Shown: piece by piece, positions 11,666 to 20,767 of the stretch | Layout: every line of letters begins with the position of its first letter | How positions within the stretch are numbered: position 1 is the stretch's first letter | From: Pseudeuparius sepicola | Lineage: Eukaryota; Arthropoda; Insecta; Coleoptera; Anthribidae | DNA: 64,000 bases | Assembly: GCA_963920635.1 (NCBI GenBank) | Contig: OY987303.1 | Span: 44,391,223 to 44,455,222, forward strand | Reading direction: 5' to 3' | Position numbers and translations under genes: made by a program | The notes under the pieces: generated by a model | What the model was told of the DNA's origin: nothing | What the model saw: the letters and a program-made list of their open reading frames with translations, nothing else | The model's database searches: none

Positions 11666-13333
11666 TAAAGTAAGAAGTCATATTTTTTAAAGTAATATTA
11701 TATTTGTACTTCATGCCTAAACTGATCCTAGGCCAACCCATCACCCTCATGAGTATAAAACACACCAAGTTTTATGAATTTAATTCAAATCGATTAGCAA
11801 TTTATGATAAATCAAAATTAAGTTTTACTGTCGAAATATGACGGCCTCGAGCTTTTTATAGATAGATCAATTTGAAAGGTTTTTTTATGAGACAACCACT
11901 GCGACGAGACTCTTATTTTCGGGTTTTCGGGCGTGGTTCAGCTTCGAGTGGAGAATACCAAAAACTCAAACAATTTCGGGAATGGCCAACTTTATTTTTT
12001 ATAGAGGTACAAGATGGCGACAGTGGCAAAAGTCGATGATTTTACACACCTAAAATAAGCGCAGACAATCGGTATCAGAGGACAATACATAAATAATTTT
12101 ACATCAGGCTTACCTAAGCGCAGACCAGGCAAACCATTATAAAATTGGTATTTTACTGGGTAAAAACCTCAATGGATCTGGACTCCAATTTACTTGTGTG
12201 TTCGACAGGATGGAGAAGAGCGTTAAAGGACACCGGCGCCCGGAGAAGCAAAAACATCGGTCGCGTGCGGGATATATCCATAATAGTATATCCACCCACC
12301 AATAGGAGGCGCTACGTGTCGGTATCTAGTATTTACCACTAATAAGTAAACATAATTTAAAATCATGAATAAGAACTAATGTGTGTTTTGCCACACCACC
12401 TTAAAATGTGATTTTTCACAACTTATTCAGGTACAATTTTACATTAGGTTATTACCTTTATTGCGAGAAGCAGTGACACAATTAATCATCGCACTAAAAC
12501 TAAAACTTAACAACACACGAAAAGCATTTTCACTGATTTCTGGTTTTGGAAAAATATTCTACTGCACTCTTAAACTATAATCAAACCCATGGAATTAAAC
12601 AAAACAGACGATTGCAACTTAATCCAACAGAAAATAATTTCTGGAAGACCAGTTAAGAATTGGCCTTTTCATAATTATTTTGTTTTATAAACGCATCATG
12701 AAGAATGCTGAAAACTAATAAACTTGGTTTTGCAACCAACAGAGTCTAAAATTAAATTATACTATATTCAGATTTAATTTCATTGATTTTAACATCGTTA
12801 TTAATCCTTTGATATTACATTATGATTGCCAAAAAAATGTATTATTTAACATTTTAAATGAATGTCAACTTTAATATTGGAAATTGTATTGTATTGCTAG
12901 TTGAAACAGCAGAAAATATTGAATAGAAATAAATGACAACCAGTATGTACAGACGTGGCCACATAAATGTTTCCACTAGGCATAAGAAATGAGCACGAAA
13001 TCAAGAATTTCAGGTATGTGCGGCAACGTTGCACCAATTCTAAATTCCAAATCAACAACTTCCCCTACATTCCCTCGCACCACCCTGATCCTCCCCATAC
13101 CGTATGGTAGAAAATAGCATTGACTGACATTCATTCATCAGTCAACGAAGATAGGTAATATCGCTGCATTATTATCATAATAATTTATTGGATTTAAAGT
13201 TTTACACTGTTTCTTGGTGTTTTGAGATTCACGTAACGTGAAATTACACAGATTTCTTTGATTGTCAAAGTGGTATTGGTTAAATAAGGTATAATTGAAG
13301 ACCTCGGTGCAAAAACCGGACAAGTCCACTTTT
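11666..13333. other. Intronic sequence, little recognised
   Basis: No gene is supported; the 65-codon frame at 12145-12342 shows no domain. An 85-bp segment at about 12957-13042 (containing AATGTTTCCACTAGGCAT and CAACGTTGC) recurs in inverted orientation at about 28023-28120, so it is a dispersed repeat. Confidence 0.5.
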
Positions 13334-13768
13334 GGGTAAAATTGAGTTTTTCCACTACATTTATGTAATAAAATATCGCCGATCGATTGGTGCAAGAATC
13401 AGCCAAGTCCAAAGCATGATAACGTTGATATATAGCTTAAGGACTTGGCCACTCGCATTCTTGGGTGCAAGAACCAGACAAGTCCAGGAGTTGTTTTTCA
13501 TTTTCTCAAAACTTATAAATATGGGTAAAATTGACTTTTTCCACTACATTTATGTATTAAAATATCGCCGATCGATTGGTGTAAGAATCAGCCAAGTACA
13601 AAGCATGATAACGTTGATATATAGCTTAAGGATTTGGCTGCTCGCATTCTTGGGTGCAAGAACCAGACAAGTCCAGGAGTTGTTTTTCATTTTCTCAAAA
13701 CTTATAAATATGGGTAAAATTGACTTTTTCCACTACATTTATGTATTAAAATATCGCCGATCGATTGA
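13334..13768. repeat. Tandem array of a 189-bp unit, about 2.3 copies
   Basis: GGGTAAAATTGA(G/C)TTTTTCC recurs at 13334, 13523 and 13712, an exact 189-bp period. Each unit contains CGATCGATTGGTG, a CTTAAGGA(C/T)TTGGC segment and GTGCAAGAACCAGACAAG. Because 189 is divisible by three, a 176-codon frame at 13332-13862 stays open through all copies; it is a consequence of the period and not evidence of a gene. An AAAAAACACGCAAT segment just beyond (about 13777) recurs near 43097. Confidence 0.9.
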
Positions 13769-14076
13769 TAAGAAAAAACACGCAATATCCAAGAGTGGTT
13801 TCAGAGGATTTTCCCTCCATTTCGTTGATTCTCCAGCCATCCCGTTTCTCCAATGTGGTTAATCGGAATCGGGAAATTCTCTTAAATATCGGATTTTCGA
13901 GGTTTTTTGGTACCGGAGGAAAGTATGACACCAATTAAGAGATTTACCACCGCCTTCGATTTTTAGAACGGGTCTATTCGAGGTTGTCGAAAGACTTTTG
14001 CAAAAAAAGCCGCCAATGTCTGTGGGCAGGGTTGTAAGGTTTCCACTATTATTTTTGCACTGTAACTGGCAATGTT

Positions 14077-16014
14077 TGTAACGAAATTTATGTTAACTTT
14101 CGTTACTACGGTAATAACCTTTTGACTCTCCCGATATACCGCGGATTTTGAACCACAATTACCGCCACCATTAGGCAACCAGCCATACACAGTGAAGGAA
14201 AGTATCCGTAATACCTGGAATTGACAAATTTCACAAGTTTATTCATATACAGGTACGTTGTTTCTTTGCCTTTCTAATTTAGCCTCAAACAAATTCATAT
14301 AATTAACAAATTGAAATTAATGAGGTATGTATAAGAGCAAAGGCCTCAAATAATATGTTGGTTGCTTGAAGAAGACGAACCTAACCTTTAATGTTTTGGT
14401 GGTCTGGAAATCACAAGAATAGGTGGGAGTGACAGACAATTTCGGCTGGCTTTTTTTCCTCTCTGCTCGTCGTCGAGACAACAAGTGCGGTACTGATTCA
14501 GCTTATGCACGTTTGATTTTTCCTTCGGAACTTTTAAATCTTTGTTCATCGTGCATGGGTTTCATCTTTTACTAGCGTGATTTAGTGTAAAAAAGACTGT
14601 TATCATTAAGTTTTGCGTGCTAGGCTGATATTTTGGTTTTCTGTTATTTTTCATGTGACCACGCCGGAGTTTCGTCGGTCGTGTTAGGTTTTCCACGGAC
14701 TAAGCGGTCTCGAGGACACCGTTGAAGGCTGAGCAGCGAAGGTTGATAGCGTTTGGTTCTGGCTGCGACGACACCGCGGTTTGGGGTGAGTATTTTTCGA
14801 TTTTTCATTTTTTTTTTAATATTGGCTTTGCCGTCTTTGCGAAAAATATCTCACTACCAGATCGGCCGTGCCTTTGGGAACCACTAGCTATCGGCTGATC
14901 GCCTTATCAGACCGTTAATATTGTTATTTTAATATTAAATTTTATGGTGAAAGGAACTCACCGTTTTCGAGTCAGTAGCACACGGTAAAAATAGTTGATT
15001 AGCTCGGAGCATTATTATTATTCTTTTACACTAAATCAGCCGCTTTTTGAGTGCCGCAGCCTTGTTGTTTAAATGACAGATTGTTTTTTTTTTATATTCT
15101 TATTAATGTTTTGAGTAGAGAAGAAGCCTGAATTTTTTTTGTTATCTGCTGATCAAATTTCAGTAATTTTTTATATTAAAAGCGATTACATATTTGTTTT
15201 TTTATTAAGTGTCAAGGAAATCAAGTTCTTATTGTACAATATAACAGTACAAGCTTTTGTACTGCATCATGTTTTAATCACTTTTCTCAAGTCGGGAATA
15301 TCACCATTTGATTTTCGTTTTTCGTATAATTATAGTTTGTTGGAAATTTCTTAAGCTGTCACTGTGCACAGTTGTATTATTATAATATAAAAATTTCACC
15401 ATTATTAAATAGGTATAGCACCTAGTTGATCTTTGTAAAAGCCACCGGCTTATTTTCTGAGTGTTAGAACAGACACTGTGGTTTTGATTTCTTTTTACAT
15501 GTAACCACACCAACAAAGAAAGGACTACGCATACCAACACTACCACCAACCAACCACGATCGTACTATATTGGTACCTGTCGCAGCACATCACAGAACCC
15601 CACTCAAAACTCACGACCTGCCTCCAGCGAGAGCTAGCTGTGGAAGTGCACACCGTATTCAAAGGAGTCTGGGTGACGTGTGGCTGTGCAGCTACCTATC
15701 GTCAACAACATTCGAGGTATCCAAAAGCAGTGCTAGTCGAAAATTCCAAAGAACCTTTTATGTGTCGACTGTTCTACAAGTACAAACTTATATAAAGAAC
15801 TTTTAAACAATAATTTTACCTAATTTTTTTTGTTGTAAAAAGCTGAGCGATTTCCTACAGACTTGTAAGACGTGGTTCAAAAGTAATTATTAAATCTGGT
15901 ATTTTTTAATTGTCTTGTTTTATTTGAGATCCATCTTCTGTACTCAGTTTCGGTGCTACATAAATAAAAGTATAATTATCTGGCTACCAAAAATCAGAGC
16001 CGTTTAGTCTTACA
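14077..16014 (+). repeat. 5' LTR of the Ty3/Gypsy element
   Basis: A direct repeat of 1938 bp, unusually long for Ty3/Gypsy. It begins TGTAACG and ends TCTTACA, short perfect inverted termini. A polyadenylation signal AATAAA lies at 15963-15968, about 46 bp before the end. A strong donor-like GGTGAGT occurs near 14784. Frames of 71-82 codons inside (15139-15354, 15301-15549, 15570-15806) recur in the other LTR and show no domain. Confidence 0.95.
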
Positions 16015-16017
16015 AAT

Positions 16018-16035
16018 TGGCGTAACCATTCGTGG
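16018..16035 (+). promoter_or_regulatory. Probable tRNA primer-binding site
   Basis: TGGCGTAACCATTCGTGG starts three bases after the 5' LTR end. The leading TGG would pair with the CCA of a tRNA 3' end, as in LTR retrotransposons. Which tRNA is complementary was not determined. Confidence 0.65.
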
Positions 16036-16234
16036 GGCCCGATTTTTGCTGAGTTCAGAAGTTTTTGGAGTTCAAATAAAAGCTTAGAAGTTTATTCTTG
16101 ACTTGGAATTTTTGATTACCACTTTGAAAGTTTCTTGTTGATTTTTTCTTTTTTGAATTTTTTCTTGATTTCCTGGAACTGTATAGTGTTCTGAGATTTT
16201 TTTTGGTATCTGAATTTTTTTTACTTTTATTAAT

Positions 16235-17548
16235 ATGGAGCCTAATAACTTGAAAGAACCTGAACTCACTTATGAACTTAAAGTTCGAGGTATAGATGCT
16301 ACCGGCAATGTAGAAACCAAACGTAAACGTTTGAGAGGCGTTTTGCACCAAGAAGCTTCTAATAGGAGTTTTGCGAACATAGCCAACCCGATTCCCTTTG
16401 CTGATGATGTCAAACAGTTTTTAAATTCTTATTCCGATTTGGTGACTATTATTTCTAGTTTCTCTGGGACCAAAGGTGATGCTTCTTATCGTAGGATTGA
16501 TTCGAGACTTAACCATCTTTCAAATAGAATTTCACACATGAATGCCGAGACTGCAGACGATGACAGTCAAGTGGCAGCGTTCAAATTAAAATTAATCGAT
16601 CTCGAAGGAGAGTTTGCTTCAAAAACAGTTGAGTCTTTGCCTGTGGCATCTACTCCTACCGAACATGCTATTATGACCTTGCCATCTGCCTCAAGGTCAA
16701 TTTCTGCACATAAATGGAACTTATCTTTTGCTGGCACCAGTCAGGAATCTCTTCTTTCTTTTCTGGAAAAAGTTGAGTTATTGCGAGAGGCTCGTGGAGT
16801 CACAAAATCTGAATTATTTTCTTCGGCGTGTGACCTTTTCAAGGGACAAGAAGATTTTTTACCTTACCATTACGATTATGATTTAATGGAGGAAATAAAA
16901 AATAGAACACAAGGTTCTCATGAACGTGTATCACTTTTTATTACCGTTATGGAAGGTCTTTTTAAGAGACTTACTAAATTACCCGATGAGATTTCCATCG
17001 TAACGCAAATTAGGAGGAATCTTTTGCCTCATTTTATTTCCCATTTGGCATTACATTAAATTAAGACCATTTCAGAGCTTTCTACCTTATGTAAGAGAAT
17101 CGAAGAATCACTTTCTTGGTCCGAAAGGTATCATACCCCACCTTCTCGTACATCTGGCCTACTGGAGCCAGACTTAAGTTGTTTACCGTCATCCAGTCGT
17201 CAAAATTTTACCTCTCGAAACAACTCGCATAATGTAAATGTAATTTCTGATATTCGCTGTTGGAATTGTGATCAAAATGGACATGTTTGTTGGGATTGCA
17301 CGCGACCAAGAAATATTTTTTGTTACTCTTGTGGAGCAAAAAATACCACTAGGAATAAGTGTCAAAATTGTCATTCAAAAAACGTGACACGCGCCAGTGG
17401 CGGTACCGTTCGAGCAGTCACTGGCCAAAATACTCAAAATCCCGGAAGTTTTCGAAGTTCACAAAATCTAGATACTTCGTCAACCAGAACAAACAACAAC
17501 AATCACAACAATCAGTCCAAAGAGACCACAAACCAACAACGGAACTAA
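16235..17548 (+). CDS. gag: Ty3/Gypsy Gag, interrupted by one stop codon
   Basis: The Gag frame starts at the ATG at 16235, preceded by AATAT and a T-rich leader. Residues 7-40 look like a SAP-type helix pair (ELxxELKVRGIDATGN then KRLRG), a feature seen at the N-terminus of some insect Gag proteins. The middle is a capsid-like helical region. A TAA at 17057-17059 ends the first 274 codons. The same frame then continues open to the TAA at 17546-17548. It contains a zinc knuckle CX2CX4HX4C (CWNCDQNGHVCWDC, about 17258-17299), followed by a second cysteine cluster (CYSC..C..C) lacking the usual histidine. The stop is probably a recent single-base change, since downstream codons are intact. Gag packages the element RNA in virus-like particles. 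Confidence 0.85.
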
Positions 17549-18783
17549 GGGATCTTGATTGGGAAAAATGGCGTGAGGTAGTTCGCAAGTTTCTAGAAGT
17601 CAAGCCAGTTAAATATAATATTAATTCCCTTTTTTCTAAAAAGAGTCAAGATAATCGTAACTACATCCCTATTTCAATTTATGGTCATAAGTTCCTTGCG
17701 TTGGTAGATGATGGCTCCAATGCCACAATTTTAGGTTCCGGTAGTATTGAATTCTTGCGTAAAAACAATATTAAACTTTATACTGACGATGCCACAAGTG
17801 TCTCCCTCGCTGATGGTTTTCCTGTCGATTTTCGAGGTTATGTTTGTTTGCCATTAAAATTGAACAATCAAACCAGACGTATACCTGTTTTAGTTATCCC
17901 TTCACTTATGCACGAATTTATTTTGGGTATGGACGCCCTAAAAGCTTTTAAATTTAATATTAATTATGGTGATTCGACTTATTCTTTACCTGAACCAAAC
18001 AGTCCAATTATTTCAACAGTAAATACTGTTCAACCTGTATCCGAATTATCTGGTGATCAGCAAAAATCACTTGAATCTGTTATCACACTTTTTAAAGGAA
18101 TTTCTTCGACAGACAAGCTAGGCTTAACCCATTTAATTTCTCATTATATTGACACCCGTGATGCTAAACCTTTTAGGCAAAGACAATATCCTTTGTCGCA
18201 TGCCATGCAGGATCATTTAAATAAGGAAGTGGACGAGATGCTTAGACTTGGGATAATTGAACCGTCACAGTCACCATGGTCTAGCCCTTTATGGTTAGTT
18301 ACGAAGAAATCAGGCGAATATCGTGTTTGTTTTGATGGTCGTAAGTTAAACGAACTCACTGTCAAAGATTCATATCCTTTACCATTAATCGACAACATTT
18401 TGAACAAATTACGCGATGCCAAGTATTTAACATCTATTGACCTACGTAAGGCCTTTTATCAAATACCTTTAGAGCAATCCTCCCGTCCAAAAACAGCTTT
18501 TATAGTGCATGGAAGAGGTGTTTTCCAATTTAAGGTTATGCCATTTGGCCTTTCAAATTCTCCTCAAACTATGATGCGTTTAATGAATCAAGTTATCGAC
18601 CCGAGTCTTGAACCTTTTGCTTTTGTTTATTTAGATGACATTATCGTTGCTACACCCGATTTTTCAACTCATATTAATGTTTTAACAAAAATTTTTCACC
18701 GTTTAAAAGATGCCAATTTAACTGTCAATATGGACGTGCGAATTCTGTCGCCCTTCACTTACTTATTTAGGTTTTTTGGTTGA
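17359..18783 (+). CDS. pol: Ty3/Gypsy Pol, protease and reverse transcriptase part
   Basis: This is the -1 frame relative to gag, entered most likely by frameshifting near 17383; the listed start only marks the open frame. The N-terminal 60 residues are basic and glutamine-rich. The retroviral-type protease follows, with catalytic motif VDDGSNATILG (aspartates at about residues 117-118; the usual D-T/S-G reads D-D-G). The reverse transcriptase runs from about residue 270 to 460: SPWSSPLWLVTKK, RVCFDGRKLN, DLRKAF (catalytic D at 361), a MPFGLSNSP motif and YLDD at 424-427. The frame fails around 18735-18745, shortly after the RT palm. The remaining pol continues in the +1 register, so a small indel has broken the gene. 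It is otherwise well preserved. Confidence 0.9.
   Translation: MSKLSFKKRDTRQWRYRSSSHWPKYSKSRKFSKFTKSRYFVNQNKQQQSQQSVQRDHKPTTELRDLDWEKWREVVRKFLEVKPVKYNINSLFSKKSQDNRNYIPISIYGHKFLALVDDGSNATILGSGSIEFLRKNNIKLYTDDATSVSLADGFPVDFRGYVCLPLKLNNQTRRIPVLVIPSLMHEFILGMDALKAFKFNINYGDSTYSLPEPNSPIISTVNTVQPVSELSGDQQKSLESVITLFKGISSTDKLGLTHLISHYIDTRDAKPFRQRQYPLSHAMQDHLNKEVDEMLRLGIIEPSQSPWSSPLWLVTKKSGEYRVCFDGRKLNELTVKDSYPLPLIDNILNKLRDAKYLTSIDLRKAFYQIPLEQSSRPKTAFIVHGRGVFQFKVMPFGLSNSPQTMMRLMNQVIDPSLEPFAFVYLDDIIVATPDFSTHINVLTKIFHRLKDANLTVNMDVRILSPFTYLFRFFG
17377..17425 (+). promoter_or_regulatory. Probable -1 ribosomal frameshift signal between gag and pol
   Basis: A canonical slippery heptamer A AAA AAC occupies 17377-17383, correctly phased to the gag frame. 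Nine bases later, GCCAGTG (17393-17399) can pair perfectly with CACTGGC (17419-17425), a 7-bp stem with a 19-base loop. Pol is open in the -1 frame across this point (from at least 17359), and gag ends 165 bases downstream at 17548. All three parts of a -1 frameshift cassette are therefore present. Confidence 0.8.
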
Positions 18784-20767
18784 TAAAGACGGCTTAAGAA
18801 CAAGTCCAGAGAAAGTAGAGTCAGTTTTGAATTTTCCAACGCCCAAAAGCACAACTCAAATTAAAAGATTTATAGGTCTAGTAAGCTACTATCGTAGGTT
18901 CATTATGAATTTTAGCTCAATAGCTTCGCCTATCACTGATTTGCTTCATGGACGAAAGAAAGGTCAACCGATTAAATGGACAGAGTCTGCAGAAAATGCC
19001 TTTGAAAAGGTTAAAAGATGCCTTACTACCAGTCCCGTTTTAGCTGCACCCCAATTTGACGAACCGTTTATAATTCAGACCGATGCTAGTGATAGTGGTC
19101 TTGGTGCTGTAATATACCAAAAATCGGATGGTATGGAACACCCTGTGGCATACGCGAGTCGCACCTTGAATAAATGTGAAAGGAAATACACTGTAACTGA
19201 AAAAGAGTGTTTGGGGGTTTTATTCGGTTTGGAGAAGTTTCGCAGTTATATCGAGCGTACGCATTTTACTGTAGAAACTGACCATGCTTCTTTAATTTGG
19301 CTTAAAAAATTATCTAATCCTGCTGGTAGATTAGCCAGATGGGCTGTCAAAATGTCCCAGTTTGATTTCACTATAGTCCATAGAAAAGGTTCGACCATGG
19401 TAGTTGCTGACGCTTTATCTTGTAGTACTTCTGAGTTAGCTGTTCTAAATGTCACTAGTTTCCAGCCTTGTAAATGGTATCAATCTTTAATTAAAAAAGT
19501 TCAAGACAATCCGGATAAATATCCAACGTTTCAGGTTAAGGACAATATTTTGTATAAACATATATTTTTTAAGACTCCTTTGGTTAGCAATTGCTCTGAA
19601 TGGAAAATAGTAGTTCCCACACCAAACCGTCAGGAAGTACTTCGTATGTACCATGACGATCCCACAAGTGGACATTTTGGCGTGTCAAAAACGTTAGCCA
19701 GAGTTTTGGAACTTTATTATTGGACTGGCATACGTAATGACATGTACCGATACGTCCGGAAATGCCCTGTTTGTGCGGCGAACAAAAGTCCAAACACCAC
19801 TCGTGCTGGTTTGATGGGTTCTTATAGAAACATTAATTTTCCTTTTCAAATGATATCTGCAGATCTTCTAGGTCCATACCCCAGGTCAAAAAATGGCAAT
19901 CAATATTTATTTGTTATTGTAGATTGGTTTACCAAGTATGTTTTGATCCACCCTCTATCTAAGGCTACCACTAGAGCAATAACCAAGTTTGTTGAAAATC
20001 AAGTATTTCTTGTATATGGCGTTCCACAGATTTTTTGTTGTGACAATGGGACACAATTTACTAGTAATGATTTTAAGAGATTAATGGCTGATTACAGGGT
20101 TCAAAAGATTTATTATAACGCGAGATACCACGCTCAGGTGAACCACACTGAACGAGTGAACCGAGTTATAGTCACTGCTTTGAGATCTTATATCCACGAA
20201 AATCACAAAACATGGGACGTAGATATCTTTAAAATTGCTCAAGCAATAAGGTTAGCCAGACATGACGCAACTGAGTATTCCCCTTCCTTCCTAATGTTCG
20301 GACGTAATATTCCAATTTCTGGAGATTATTATGGAAAAATAGCTGAAAATGAAAATAATGTTCCTGAGATAACTAATAAAAATCAGTTAATTGATGACTT
20401 GCAACAATTTCCAAAAATATATGAGGATGTTAGAAATAAACTAAAGCAAGCTTACAATCGAAATGCTAAGTATTATAATTTAAGGAAGCGTCCATTACAA
20501 TTTCACGTTGGTGACTGGGTGTGGAAGAAAAATTTTACGTTGTCTAGCGCCCCAAATGATTATTCAGCTAAATTAGCTCCTAAATACGTTCCTTGTATTG
20601 TTGATAAAGTGATGTCGCCATTGGTTTACCAACTTAAGGATAGAGACGGTAACGGTCTTGGTAAATTTCATATTAAAGATTTAAAGCCTAATTTCGCTGT
20701 GGATTATCATTCAGACCTGGATTCGGACGACCTTTCGAGTGAACATTCTGATGACGAGGCAAGTTAA
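18737..20767 (+). CDS. pol: Ty3/Gypsy Pol, RNase H and integrase part
   Basis: This continues pol after the frame break; residue numbers below count from 18776. It opens with the RT thumb (FLVDKDGLRTSPEKV..), then RNase H with QTDASDSGLG (catalytic D about 103), TEKECLG and ETDHASL. The integrase zinc-binding domain has H293, H300, C330 and C333. The catalytic core has D363, D423 and E459, a DD(35)E arrangement matching the family. A GPY/F-like C-terminal module (HVGDWVW.. to KFHIKDLKP) and an acidic serine-rich tail finish at the TAA at 20765-20767. No chromodomain is seen. RNase H and integrase process and insert the element cDNA. This half has no internal stops, so decay is minimal. Confidence 0.92.
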   Translation, partial: CEFCRPSLTYLGFLVDKDGLRTSPEKVESVLNFPTPKSTTQIKRFIGLVSYYRRFIMNFSSIASPITDLLHGRKKGQPIKWTESAENAFEKVKRCLTTSPVLAAPQFDEPFIIQTDASDSGLGAVIYQKSDGMEHPVAYASRTLNKCERKYTVTEKECLGVLFGLEKFRSYIERTHFTVETDHASLIWLKKLSNPAGRLARWAVKMSQFDFTIVHRKGSTMVVADALSCSTSELAVLNVTSFQPCKWYQSLIKKVQDNPDKYPTFQVKDNILYKHIFFKTPLVSNCSEWKIVVPTPNRQEVLRMYHDDPTSGHFGVSKTLARVLELYYWTGIRNDMYRYVRKCPVCAANKSPNTTRAGLMGSYRNINFPFQMISADLLGPYPRSKNGNQYLFVIVDWFTKYVLIHPLSKATTRAITKFVENQVFLVYGVPQIFCCDNGTQFTSNDFKRLMADYRVQKIYYNARYHAQVNHTERVNRVIVTALRSYIHENHKTWDVDIFKIAQAIRLARHDATEYSPSFLMFGRNIPISGDYYGKIAENENNVPEITNKNQLIDDLQQFPKIYEDVRNKLKQAYNRNAKYYNLRKRPLQFHVGDWVWKKNFTLSSAPNDYSAKLAPKYVPCIVDKVMSPLVYQLKDRDGNGLGKFHIKDLKPNFAVDYHSDLDSDDLSSEHSDDEAS

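Noticed and set aside
13332..13862. 176-codon candidate gene
   Set aside because: It results from a 189-bp tandem repeat and shows no domain.
15139..15806. Frames of 71-82 codons inside the LTR, repeated at 24895-25562
   Set aside because: Their duplication is explained by the LTR pair; no domain or start context supports a protein.
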